Of a DNA stretch of 64,000 nt, positions 45,942-54,975 are shown one piece after another; positions within the stretch are counted from its first letter, which is position 1, and every line of letters begins with the position of its first letter. A model generated the notes under the pieces. It did no database searches and was not told the DNA's origin. It saw only the letters and a program-made list of their open reading frames with translations. This DNA comes from Sediminibacterium sp. (GTDB lineage: Bacteria; Bacteroidota; Bacteroidia; B-17B0; Aurantibacillaceae), in NCBI GenBank assembly GCA_030054095.1, contig JASGCO010000017.1:21850-85849 (forward strand), read 5' to 3'. The translations under genes were made by a program, and so were the position numbers.

Positions 45942-47269
45942 TTTATTTCCAGCTTAAAAAGATCCGTTGCTGTTTTATTCACTCTGTAACGTTCATCATT
46001 ACGGTACCCCATTATCCAAATAATATCCCCATTTCCATTTTCCAGTATCCATGTTTGTTCTTTATCAAACTCACTGAACTTATTATTTATAAAAAAATCA
46101 CTTAGTTTCTGATGCCGTTTCATACCAAAGGGCATAAAACGATCTCCTGTTTTTTTGCGCCGTATCTTTAACGGAAATACAAGTTGTGATTTGTCTATAG
46201 GCAGTTGCCGTGGATTTGCAAAATTGAAATCGGAACCCCGTTCTATCGTTAGTTTTAAAAACGGAAAGGTATGTAGTGCCATCAAATCGTTAAACAGGTA
46301 TTCTTCCTGAGAAGCTGTTTCCTGTACTCCAGGCTTTACCAATAAATAAGCCCGGTCAACCAGCAAGGCATGACTTGAAGAATAGAAGATTGTACCCGAA
46401 TGGTTCCCTGCGCTGATTAGCACCTCCAGCAACTGGTTTATCTGGTCACCATTAAATCCAAAGGGATAAAGTATCGAAAACAGTAATGGCCTCTTGTGTT
46501 CCTCTGCCAATAAAGCCTGTTTATCAATACGGTAAATAGCGCCTTCATTTAAAACAATCCTGCTTTTCCTTTCCTGCAGATACGTTTCTGCCAAGTCTAT
46601 CCAATCCAATACGTGTCGGGTATTGGCATACATGGTTGCCTCCAGCGATGGATTTAGTGTTTTTAACAACGGTACTACTTTTGCCCTGATATAGTTACGC
46701 TCATACTTGACATCCCAATTACTCTTGTCTGTACGATACGCTAGCTGATGTGTCTGGGCGTAGTTCAAAACCTGTTCTTTGGTGAATGGCAATAATGGGC
46801 GAATACTATTTTTTGTTACTTCCTGTATACCTTTAAATCCCATTACCCCGCTTCCTCTTAATGCGTTGATTAAAACCGTTTCCAGATTATCATTGGCATG
46901 ATGCGCAGTAATCAGCTTAGCCAGTTGTTTTTCGTTCAATAATTCGTGAAACCAATTATAACGCAATTCACGCGCTGCCAACTGGGTATTAGGCTGATGG
47001 GTTCGCTGATAGGCTTTTGTATCGAACGACTGATAATAAAACGTGATGCCCCGTTCTTTTGCAAATACCTCTGCAAAAGCAGCATCCTGTTCACTGTCGG
47101 CACCTCTTAAATTAAAGTTACAATGCGCTATTGCAAAAGATACACCTGCCTTATGCAGCAAATCGGCCAACACCACGCTATCGGCACCCGAACTAAATGC
47201 CAGAAGATACTTCAGTTCCGGGCTGAAAAATTTTTTGTGCTTTATGTGACGTTCAAACTGAGCGAACAT
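45938..47269 (-). CDS. tilS: tRNA(Ile)-lysidine synthase
   Basis: Modifies C34 of the AUA-reading tRNA-Ile to lysidine with ATP. The 443-residue protein has the N-type PP-loop ATPase domain (about 20-215), the HHANDNLETVLINALRGSG signature, and the C-terminal TilS domains. The P-loop reads FSSGADS (residues 25-31) where SGGxDS is usual, so the first Gly is Ser. Other motifs (RDxxN-type YERNYIRAKVVPLL) are normal, so the gene is probably active. It overlaps the PH-like gene by 4 bp. Confidence 0.93.
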   Translation of the reverse strand: MFAQFERHIKHKKFFSPELKYLLAFSSGADSVVLADLLHKAGVSFAIAHCNFNLRGADSEQDAAFAEVFAKERGITFYYQSFDTKAYQRTHQPNTQLAARELRYNWFHELLNEKQLAKLITAHHANDNLETVLINALRGSGVMGFKGIQEVTKNSIRPLLPFTKEQVLNYAQTHQLAYRTDKSNWDVKYERNYIRAKVVPLLKTLNPSLEATMYANTRHVLDWIDLAETYLQERKSRIVLNEGAIYRIDKQALLAEEHKRPLLFSILYPFGFNGDQINQLLEVLISAGNHSGTIFYSSSHALLVDRAYLLVKPGVQETASQEEYLFNDLMALHTFPFLKLTIERGSDFNFANPRQLPIDKSQLVFPLKIRRKKTGDRFMPFGMKRHQKLSDFFINNKFSEFDKEQTWILENGNGDIIWIMGYRNDERYRVNKTATDLFKLEIK

Positions 47270-47468
47270 AAAACAAAACTACTAAAATAAAGGAATACCC
47301 GAAAGTACGGGTGTTCCGGGTGAACGGGGTCTGCACCTCCCCAAAAATCTGATAAACGTGAGTTTAATCATCTATAATACAATACTGCGCTTCTGAATTT
47401 ATTTTGTAATTTCACCCGGATCGAACAGCATAAAGTTCCAAGATTTTTATTCACAAGATAATTGCGTT

Positions 47469-48812
47469 ATGTCTAAAACAATTTCAGTAGTTGGGGCCGG
47501 TTTAGTAGGATCCCTTGTATCTATTTACCTGGCAAAAAAAGGTTATAAAGTCAACATTTACGAACGCCGTAGCGACATGCGGAAACAAAGTATGTCTGCC
47601 GGGAAATCTATTAATCTGGCTTTAAGTGACAGAGGCTGGAGGGGGCTGAAAGGGGTGGATATTGACGGAGAAATCCGGAAAATAGCTATTCCGATGTATG
47701 GGCGGCAAATTCATCATAAAGATGGTTCCCAAAATTATCAACCTTATGGTAAAGATGATCAGGCTATTTATTCTGTTTCCAGAGGTGAAATTAATAAAAC
47801 CCTGATGACGCTGGCAGAACAGCAGGAAAATGTAAAAATTTATTTTAACGAACGGTGCGATAAACTGGATCGTAAAACCAATGTTTTGGAATTCACCAAT
47901 CTGGAAAATGGCAAAAGTCAGACCGTTCACTCCGACCTTGTTTTTGGCGCAGACGGGGCATTTAGCGCTGTACGCCTTCAAATGCAATTACAAAGTGACC
48001 GGTTTGATTATAACCAGTTTTACATAGATGCGTCTTATAAGGAATTAACCATTCCGGCCAATCCGGATGGTAGCTTTAAACTTGAAAAAAACGCGCTTCA
48101 TATTTGGCCGCGTGGCAGCTACATGATGATCGCTTTGCCTAATATGGACGGCAGCTTTACCTGCACCTTGTTCTTTGAAGCAGAGGGGCCTAAAAGTTTC
48201 GAGAGCATTAAAACCAAAGAAGATGTGATCCGCTTTTTTGAAGAGGATTTTCCGGATGCATTACCATTAATGCCAACTCTGGTTGAAGACTTTTTCGCTA
48301 ATCCCACAGCTTCGCTGGTAACCGTAAAATGCAAGCCATGGGTATGGGATAACCGAATTGCTCTGATAGGAGATGCGGCACATGCTATTGTTCCGTTTTA
48401 TGGTCAGGGGATGAATTGTGGATTTGAAGATTGTGTTGTACTCAACGAACTCATTGATAAACATCAGCATAACTGGCCAGATATCCTGAATGAATACCAA
48501 ACTCTCCGGAAACCAGACGGAGACGCTATAGCCGATCTGGCACATGCCAATTTTATAGAAATGCGTGATAAAACTGCCGATGCGCGCTTCCTGCTCCAGA
48601 AAAAAATAGAAGCCCGTTTCAGCAGCAAATATCCCGACAAATGGATCCCCCTTTATTCCATGGTTACCTATAGTCCCGAAATACGTTACAGCACTGCCTT
48701 GAAAGAAGGGAACCGTCAACAGGCCATCATGGATAAAATTATGGCCATGGAGGATATTGAAAACCGCTGGGACAGCGAAGCGGTAGAAAAAGCCATTCTA
48801 AACCTTATTTAG
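47469..48812 (+). CDS. kmo: Kynurenine 3-monooxygenase
   Basis: FAD-dependent hydroxylase of kynurenine in the tryptophan-to-quinolinate route. The 447-residue protein has the Rossmann motif VVGAGLVGS near residue 7, the family motif AGKSINLALSDRG near 43-55, the DG motif FGADGAFSAVR near 160, and LIGDAAHAIVPFYGQGMNCG near 300. The C-terminus ends without the strongly hydrophobic mitochondrial anchor of eukaryotic forms. No kynureninase or 3-HAO gene is adjacent. Confidence 0.93.
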   Translation: MSKTISVVGAGLVGSLVSIYLAKKGYKVNIYERRSDMRKQSMSAGKSINLALSDRGWRGLKGVDIDGEIRKIAIPMYGRQIHHKDGSQNYQPYGKDDQAIYSVSRGEINKTLMTLAEQQENVKIYFNERCDKLDRKTNVLEFTNLENGKSQTVHSDLVFGADGAFSAVRLQMQLQSDRFDYNQFYIDASYKELTIPANPDGSFKLEKNALHIWPRGSYMMIALPNMDGSFTCTLFFEAEGPKSFESIKTKEDVIRFFEEDFPDALPLMPTLVEDFFANPTASLVTVKCKPWVWDNRIALIGDAAHAIVPFYGQGMNCGFEDCVVLNELIDKHQHNWPDILNEYQTLRKPDGDAIADLAHANFIEMRDKTADARFLLQKKIEARFSSKYPDKWIPLYSMVTYSPEIRYSTALKEGNRQQAIMDKIMAMEDIENRWDSEAVEKAILNLI

Positions 48813-48895
48813 ATATCAAGTTTCTGATTAGCAAGCATTTATTTTTAAATTTACGATGTAACAATTTACAGCGTTAAGCGTCTTATTACTATTAA

Positions 48896-49381
48896 ATGAC
48901 GGTTTCGGAATATAATACGTGTGTTGATACCCATGCCGATGGCCTTTACAGATTTATTCTGAAGCAGATACGTGACAAAGATGTGGCCAGAGACATTGTA
49001 CAGGATACATTTGAAAAAATGTGGCGCAAATATGAAACTATTGAAGCCGATAAAGCGAAATCGTACCTGTTTACTACCGGTTATCATACACTTGTAGATT
49101 ATACACGGAGGGCCAAAAAGCAGGCCTCGTTCAGCGAGGTGGACTTTAACGCGCATAAGCATGAAAAGCAATACAGCGATCTGAAATCCATTCTGAATGC
49201 AGGACTCGAACAATTACCTGAAATTCAGAAAACGGTATTGTTATTACGGGATTATGAAGGGTATGATTATGCCGAAATTGGCCAGATCACAGGATTAAAT
49301 GAAAGTCAGGTTAAAGTATATATATTCAGAGCCAGAACTTTTTTAAAAAATTATATTGGTAAAGTGGAAAGTGTGCTCTAA
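48896..49381 (+). CDS. ECF-type RNA polymerase sigma factor
   Basis: A 161-residue sigma-70 family factor with region 2 (LYRFILKQIRDKDVARDIVQDTFEKMW, quoted in part as DVARDIVQDTFEKMW) and region 4 (LPEIQKTVLLLRDYEGYDYA, then a helix-turn-helix). There is no region 3. It is followed after 12 bp by a membrane protein with anti-sigma-like repeats, and then by a head-GIN protein, the usual layout of this Bacteroidota regulon. It probably recognises an envelope-stress promoter; no target motif was identified. Confidence 0.9.
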   Translation: MTVSEYNTCVDTHADGLYRFILKQIRDKDVARDIVQDTFEKMWRKYETIEADKAKSYLFTTGYHTLVDYTRRAKKQASFSEVDFNAHKHEKQYSDLKSILNAGLEQLPEIQKTVLLLRDYEGYDYAEIGQITGLNESQVKVYIFRARTFLKNYIGKVESVL

Positions 49382-49393
49382 GCACCGGAATAC

Positions 49394-50791
49394 ATGAAAA
49401 TTGATTTACATAATTACGAAGCGTTTTTGCTAGATTACTTTGAAGGGCGACTAAAAGAAAGTGATGTGGACGCACTTCGTCAATTTACCCGGGAACATCC
49501 CGAATTGGATATTGATTTGAGTGACGCTGATTTTTTCACCTTACCTTCTATGGAAGAAAGTGCTGTTTTTGAGTTTAAAAACAGTCTAAAAAAAAATGAA
49601 GCAGTTTCTGAAGATGAGCTGGCATTTGAATATATAGAAGGGCAACTCACTCCTCCAAACAAACAATTGTTCGAAAATCGTTTACAAAATGATCCGGTAT
49701 TAACCGAAGCATTAAACGCCTATAAAAACACCATACTGACGCCCGATCTGACCTTGCAATTAGATCAAAAAGAAACCTGGTACCAAATGGCAGGCGATGC
49801 CGCTCTGGCATTTGATTATACAGAAAACAGACTAAATACGTCTGAAAAAGAAGCTGTAGAAAAGCGCATAAGTTCAGATGAACGATTCCGCGCTCAAACA
49901 GATGCGTATAAAAAAACGATTTTAGCTGCCGATTTAAATCTTACTCATCCTGACAAAAGTTCTCTAAAACACCGTGAGGCACGTATCGTTAATTTATTCA
50001 GTCTGCGCATGGTAAGTGGTTTAGCCGCGGGATTGGTAATAATAGCGGGGCTTTATATTTTAATACAACGCATAACCCCTGACCAATCCCAAAACAATTT
50101 ACAAGCTAAAACAGGTCATCCTAAATCAGATTCTGTACTCTCTGAACAAAATGCAGAGAAACTGGCACGTTTACCGGAAGAAAATAGCAGAACCAAGGAA
50201 AAAGGGAAAAACAAAATCAAAAATTCTGTTATCCGTCAATTGAATAAAACCCAAACGGAAAACAATGCTTTAGCTATTACTTCACCCGAAAAGTATCGTG
50301 CAAAAGATAAACAAAAAGTAAAAATTAAAAACTCGATTATTCGTCAATTGAATAAAGACACGGCGGATCAGTATATGATGGCTGGAGCGAAAGAAAAACC
50401 AAAGGTAAAAGTAAAAAACAGTATTATCCGGCAGCTTCAAAAAGACTCTGTTTCGGCTGACAATACGCAGTTGGTACAGGTGGATAAAACCAAAACCATT
50501 TCTTCTCCCGGAAACACACAAAATACCACTGGCCATTCAACATCCATCCCTTCTAACAAATCACGTGAAAAAACGGAACGGCTAACACTCATTCCAACAG
50601 AAACCGATTCTGAAGAAGATGTTGTTGCCGATGCCACTGCCAGTAAAAAAAGGAATCTTTGGTCGAAAGCACTTTCCGCTGCCGGTCAACTTAACAACCT
50701 TGGTTTAAAATCGGTTAATGGTAACTCCGGCGAAAACGGAGATATTCTTTCTCTCAGTAATGTTTCCGTGGAACTAAAAAAATCAAAATGA
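49394..50791 (+). CDS. Anti-sigma-like membrane protein with tandem N- and C-terminal repeats
   Basis: A 465-residue protein with one membrane helix (GLAAGLVIIAGLYILIQRI, about residues 208-227). The cytosolic part has three repeats of a helical motif (LLDYFEGRL, AFEYIEGQL, AFDYTENRL) like the helix that binds sigma factors in anti-sigma proteins, but without zinc ligands. The outer part has three basic repeats with the core KIKNSIIRQLNK (DNA about 50203-50250, 50303-50360, 50393-50446). A tail of about 120 residues follows. It sits 12 bp after the sigma factor, so it is probably its regulator. Confidence 0.75.
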   Translation: MKIDLHNYEAFLLDYFEGRLKESDVDALRQFTREHPELDIDLSDADFFTLPSMEESAVFEFKNSLKKNEAVSEDELAFEYIEGQLTPPNKQLFENRLQNDPVLTEALNAYKNTILTPDLTLQLDQKETWYQMAGDAALAFDYTENRLNTSEKEAVEKRISSDERFRAQTDAYKKTILAADLNLTHPDKSSLKHREARIVNLFSLRMVSGLAAGLVIIAGLYILIQRITPDQSQNNLQAKTGHPKSDSVLSEQNAEKLARLPEENSRTKEKGKNKIKNSVIRQLNKTQTENNALAITSPEKYRAKDKQKVKIKNSIIRQLNKDTADQYMMAGAKEKPKVKVKNSIIRQLQKDSVSADNTQLVQVDKTKTISSPGNTQNTTGHSTSIPSNKSREKTERLTLIPTETDSEEDVVADATASKKRNLWSKALSAAGQLNNLGLKSVNGNSGENGDILSLSNVSVELKKSK

Positions 50792-50878
50792 TTTGTAATT
50801 GCGCGGTAACTTTTTTGAATACCACTCGTCTTATTACCAGAACCGGTTCAAAACATAAATATCTAAACTAATACAATT

Positions 50879-52339
50879 ATGAAAACAAAAATATATACTC
50901 TGACCCTGGTTACTTTATCATTAACCCTGCTGAAAGCACAAACCACACAAAACAGGGATATTAAACCATTTACTAAAATTCTTGCCTCTGGTGGCGCTAA
51001 AATATATTATACGCAATCTGACACCACTTCTTTAAGAATAAAAGCAGGTGATAGTGAAATTGACTTTGTGGAAACAAAAGTAGAAGACAACACCTTATAT
51101 ATTTCGGCAAAAGGCAATTATAAAGAGGGCGTTAAAATATATGTCTTCAACAATAAACTGGAAGACGTTTCGCTGAGTGGTGCCGTAAACATTGAATCAC
51201 AAAATACCATCAAATCAGAAAACCTGAACATCAGCTTAACCGGAGCATCAAGCGGCGATTTAGATGTAAACACCGTTAAACTCTCATCTATTCAAAGTGG
51301 AGCTTCCAGTTTAAAATTAAGCGGCAATACCGACAATTTCAGTGCAGAAAGCAGCGGTGCTTCCAGCCTCAAAGCCTACTCTCTTAATTCGAAAAGTACA
51401 GCCGTACTTACTACCGGCGCATCAAATGCCAGAGTATTTGCCAGTGAAAAACTCGTTGCTAACGCTACCGGAGCCAGCTCCATAAAATTTAAAGGCGATG
51501 CCAAGGATGTAGTGGCCGAAGCTTCGGCCGCTTCAAGCATTTCTAAAATTGTGGACGACGGCTCCAGCACCTCTGCAGGAACGGATAAAAGTAAAAATAA
51601 TACCGAAGATTCCGTAGTACTTAACATAGGGTCAAAACGCATCATTATTTTTGACAAAGACCCTCATTCAAAAATACGCATTAAAAATAAAATTGATGAA
51701 GAAGAGTTTAAACACTGGAGTGGACTCAGCTTCGGTTTTAACGGTTATTTTTCGCCCGACGGCTCCATGAGCGTTCCTACCCGCTATAAATACATGGATT
51801 TAAACTATGGTCGCAGCATTAACATACAATGGAACATTTTCCAACACAACTTTAATATCTATCATAATTATATTAATCTCGTAACTGGATTTGGTATTGA
51901 ATGGCGCCGCTTTATGTTTGATAATAAAACCTCTCTGAATGCGGATAGCTCTTTTACCTGGGGAAGCATTGATACAACCACTACGTTTAACTTCAAAAAG
52001 AACTTATTCCGTTCAACCATGCTACAGGTTCCTTTACTGATCGAATTTAATACAAATAAAAATCCACGTAAATCGTTTCATGTGGCAGTAGGTGCAATAG
52101 GGCAGTTTATGGTTGGCGGACGCACCAAACAAATTTACGAAAGAGGGGGATATACCTTCGAAAAAGTGCGTAAAGACAATTACAATATGAATCCGCTTGT
52201 TTTAAAAACTCACGCGTCTATCGGGTATCGCAGCTTTACAGCATTTGCTGAATACAACATCACTTCCTTGTTCGAAAAAGGAAAAGGCCCGCAGCTTTAT
52301 CCATTCGTAATAGGCGTAAGGTTGATTCCGTTCAACTAA
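50879..52339 (+). CDS. Head-GIN (DUF2807) protein with outer-membrane beta-barrel
   Basis: A 486-residue protein. After a signal peptide (LSLTLLKAQ) comes a DUF2807 region (about 25-215) with five or more regular SGASS/TGASS turns, the pattern of a right-handed beta-helix. After a linker the C-terminal 230 residues read as an outer-membrane barrel (KYMDLNYGRSINIQW, aromatic-rich alternating strands, terminal FVIGVRLIPFN). It ends the sigma/anti-sigma cluster and probably reports or responds to outer-membrane state. Confidence 0.85.
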   Translation: MKTKIYTLTLVTLSLTLLKAQTTQNRDIKPFTKILASGGAKIYYTQSDTTSLRIKAGDSEIDFVETKVEDNTLYISAKGNYKEGVKIYVFNNKLEDVSLSGAVNIESQNTIKSENLNISLTGASSGDLDVNTVKLSSIQSGASSLKLSGNTDNFSAESSGASSLKAYSLNSKSTAVLTTGASNARVFASEKLVANATGASSIKFKGDAKDVVAEASAASSISKIVDDGSSTSAGTDKSKNNTEDSVVLNIGSKRIIIFDKDPHSKIRIKNKIDEEEFKHWSGLSFGFNGYFSPDGSMSVPTRYKYMDLNYGRSINIQWNIFQHNFNIYHNYINLVTGFGIEWRRFMFDNKTSLNADSSFTWGSIDTTTTFNFKKNLFRSTMLQVPLLIEFNTNKNPRKSFHVAVGAIGQFMVGGRTKQIYERGGYTFEKVRKDNYNMNPLVLKTHASIGYRSFTAFAEYNITSLFEKGKGPQLYPFVIGVRLIPFN

Positions 52340-52360
52340 CCTAATTTATGAGATCAGAGT

Positions 52361-52392
52361 AAAGGCGTTACCATAATGGTGCGCCTTTTAAT
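52361..52392 (+). terminator. Hairpin terminator after the head-GIN gene
   Basis: A 7-bp stem, AAAGGCG (52361-52367) with CGCCTTT (52382-52388), encloses 14 bases that can form a smaller inner stem (ACC/GGT). It is followed by TTAATTTT. Confidence 0.6.
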
Positions 52393-52427
52393 TTTAAAAC
52401 ATTAACTGATTAATTGTCAATTAGTTA

Positions 52428-52435
52428 TATTTTTG
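52428..52435 (+). promoter_or_regulatory. Possible -7 box (TATTTTTG) for the imelysin operon
   Basis: TATTTTTG fits TAnnTTTG and lies after the upstream terminator. No TTTG -33 box is at the right distance. It would give a leader of about 95 bases to the ATG at 52536; iron-responsive sites were not found. Confidence 0.3.
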
Positions 52436-52535
52436 GGCACGTATCCCGGCTTTTCAGATCTGGCATTTCGTTCCGGCAAATACCATTTTTATGCGATTGT
52501 ACAAACTTGCTGATTATCTGAAATTTACATCAGCT

Positions 52536-53645
52536 ATGAAAGTAAACCGTATTTTATTCATTCTTCTGTTAAGTTCCCTGATTGCTATTTCCTGTAAGCG
52601 AAATAAAAGTAAATCTCCGGAACCAGAACCTGAGCCCTTTGATAAAGCCGGATTATTAACCAACTTGGCTGATAACCTGATTCTTCCTGCCTATCAGGAT
52701 TTTTTAAAAGCGACAGATACAGTAATAACGTATTACAACGCGTTCAAATCCAACCCTTCGGTTAACGGTTTGCAACAGCTAAAAAGTAAACTTAATACCG
52801 CATACACTAAATACCAGGCAGTAAGTCTGTTTGAGTTTGGACCAGCAGAACAGGAAATTGTCCGTATGAACTTCAATGTATTTCCAACAGATACTGTTCA
52901 AATCAAAAGCAATATTGCAACGGGAAACTATAATTTAAGCGCGGTATCTAACCTTGATGCCAAAGGCTTTCCGGCGTTAGATTATTTACTCTATGGTTTA
53001 AATCAGCAAGAGCAATCCATTGTCCAGGGATTTATCAACTCCTCTAATCAAAAAAATTACGTGAGTGATTTACTTAACGAGATGCGTTCGAAAACTGCAA
53101 GCATAGTAAATACATGGAACACCAGTTACCGCACAACATTTATAAACTCACTCAGTACCGACGTGGGCAGTTCCATTGGCTTTCTGGTGAATCAATTAAA
53201 CTTTGAACTGGATTACCTGAAAAACGCGAAAATAGGTATTCCACTTGGCAAAAAATCGCTGGATGTTCCATTGCCAGAGAAATGTGAAGCCTATTATGGG
53301 AAACAATCTCTCACCTATGCTTTGGAAACGTTAAAAATCATTGAATCAGTTTATCTGGGCCGTGGTTTAAACGGCACAGACGGAAAAGGATTCGATGATT
53401 ACCTCGATCACCTGAAAGTGAATTCTGCCAACGGCACGTTAAACGACGCCGTTAAAGCCCAGTTTAGTGCGGCGCGTACACGCCTATCCGCTATCAACGG
53501 GGTGTTAGCATCCGAAATTATCGCAAATCCCGCCACAGTGAACGCTGCTTATACAGAGCTGGTAAAACTATTGGTTTTGCTTAAAACGGATATGCCTTCT
53601 CATCTTGGTGTTATCATCACTTATCAGGACGGAGACGGTGATTAA
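52536..53645 (+). CDS. Imelysin-family lipoprotein
   Basis: About 369 residues from the ATG at 52536, chosen because a lipoprotein signal peptide starts there (LLLSSLIAISC). The frame is open to an earlier Met at 52491. The all-helical imelysin fold is linked in bacteria to iron uptake (IrpA, EfeO relatives). The GxHxxE motif appears as GFPALD (residues 144-149) in KGFPALDYLLYG, so the His is Pro and the Glu is Asp; this variant motif probably does not bind metal the same way. First gene of an operon with an HTTM protein (8-bp overlap) and a TonB receptor. Confidence 0.85.
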   Translation: MKVNRILFILLLSSLIAISCKRNKSKSPEPEPEPFDKAGLLTNLADNLILPAYQDFLKATDTVITYYNAFKSNPSVNGLQQLKSKLNTAYTKYQAVSLFEFGPAEQEIVRMNFNVFPTDTVQIKSNIATGNYNLSAVSNLDAKGFPALDYLLYGLNQQEQSIVQGFINSSNQKNYVSDLLNEMRSKTASIVNTWNTSYRTTFINSLSTDVGSSIGFLVNQLNFELDYLKNAKIGIPLGKKSLDVPLPEKCEAYYGKQSLTYALETLKIIESVYLGRGLNGTDGKGFDDYLDHLKVNSANGTLNDAVKAQFSAARTRLSAINGVLASEIIANPATVNAAYTELVKLLVLLKTDMPSHLGVIITYQDGDGD

Positions 53646-54975
53646 CCGTGTTTCTTCATATTTAAAAACAGAGACCAGTATTGCTCCTCTGGTTATTTTC
53701 CGTATCGCATTCGGTGCTTTGTTGTTTCTATCTACCCTTCGTTTTGTACTAAAGGGTTGGATTAGTACCATGTACCTTCAGCCTAAAATGTTCTTTCCGT
53801 TTTATGGTTTCGAATGGGTAAAACCACTGGCCCCAACCGGTATGTATATCGTTTTTATACTTATGCTGCTGGCTTCGTTAGGTATCTTGTTTGGGTTTCT
53901 TTACCGTTACGCAACGCTGTTGTTTTTTTTGCTTTTTACGTATATCGAACTAATCGACAAAACAAACTACCTGAACCATTACTATTTTGTGAGCCTTGTT
54001 AGCTTTATTTGCATTTTTATTCCTGCCGGCAATGCGTTTTCGTTAGATGTATATTTATTTAAAAGAGAAGAGCAACAAACAGCTCCCCGCTTCTATGAAA
54101 CCCTTCTCAAAACACAGATGTTTCTCGTGTACTTCTTTGCAGGGCTGGCCAAAGTTAATACCGATTGGTTGCTCAATGCTCAACCCTTAAAAATATGGTT
54201 ACCCGCGTTCAGTCATTTCCCGGTTATTGGCAGGTGGATGGAAGATGATTGGGTTGCCTATTTCTTTTGCTGGTTTGGCTGTATCTACGACTTACTGATT
54301 GGGTTTTTCCTGTTTAATCCGCGCACCGTAAAGTGGGCGTATGTATTCGTTATTCTATTTCACATAGCTACAGCCCTGTTCTTCAATATTGGTATGTTCC
54401 CCTACATTATGATCACCATTACACTTATTTTTTTCCCAGCCGGTTTTCATGAAAACTGTTTATCTGCCATTAAACAACGGATGGGTTACTTCACGTGCAA
54501 AACTACCAGACTCCCATCTACAACTGTAAATAAAACAGTGTTCATCTTATTCCTTCTGTTTTTCAGTGTGCAAATCGCGCTTCCTTTCAGATATTTACTT
54601 TATCCCGGAAAATTATTCTGGACCGAACAAGGCTATCGTTTTTCGTGGAGGGTGATGCTGATGGAAAAAACAGGAACCGCTTTCTTTTTTGTTCAGGATA
54701 AAAAAAGCGGAAGAGAAATAGAAGTGGATAATAAAAAGTACCTGACCTATATGCAGGAAAAGCAAATGGCTATGCAACCCGACATGCTGGTAGATTATGC
54801 TAAATTTCTGAAAACAGAATTTCAGAAAAAAGGAATTGCTGATCCAAAAGTCAGAGCACAAGTATATGTGACTTTAAACGGCAGTCCATCTAAACTATTT
54901 ATTAATGACACCGTTGATCTTAGTTTACAAAGCAATTCATTTTTAAAACATAAATCCTGGATACTTCCCTTCTGA
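53638..54975 (+). CDS. HTTM-domain membrane protein (vitamin-K carboxylase-like)
   Basis: About 445 residues. The membrane half has eight or nine hydrophobic helices with the horizontally transferred transmembrane (HTTM) pattern (VIFRIAFGALLF, FVLKGWIST, FYGFEWVKP, NYLNHYYFVSLVSFIC), related to the vitamin K-dependent gamma-carboxylase membrane domain. The C-terminal 120 residues (YRFSWRVMLMEKTGTAFFFV and on) are soluble and beta-rich. I take the GTG at 53638 (overlap GTGATTAA with the imelysin stop); an ATG at 53605 would overlap by 41 bp. It is followed by a TonB receptor through TGATG. Function in metal uptake is inferred only from this context. Confidence 0.82.
   Translation: MINRVSSYLKTETSIAPLVIFRIAFGALLFLSTLRFVLKGWISTMYLQPKMFFPFYGFEWVKPLAPTGMYIVFILMLLASLGILFGFLYRYATLLFFLLFTYIELIDKTNYLNHYYFVSLVSFICIFIPAGNAFSLDVYLFKREEQQTAPRFYETLLKTQMFLVYFFAGLAKVNTDWLLNAQPLKIWLPAFSHFPVIGRWMEDDWVAYFFCWFGCIYDLLIGFFLFNPRTVKWAYVFVILFHIATALFFNIGMFPYIMITITLIFFPAGFHENCLSAIKQRMGYFTCKTTRLPSTTVNKTVFILFLLFFSVQIALPFRYLLYPGKLFWTEQGYRFSWRVMLMEKTGTAFFFVQDKKSGREIEVDNKKYLTYMQEKQMAMQPDMLVDYAKFLKTEFQKKGIADPKVRAQVYVTLNGSPSKLFINDTVDLSLQSNSFLKHKSWILPF

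Noticed and set aside
48267..48719. 150-codon frame antisense to kmo
   Set aside because: A shadow frame of the strongly conserved kynurenine 3-monooxygenase; no start context or family features.
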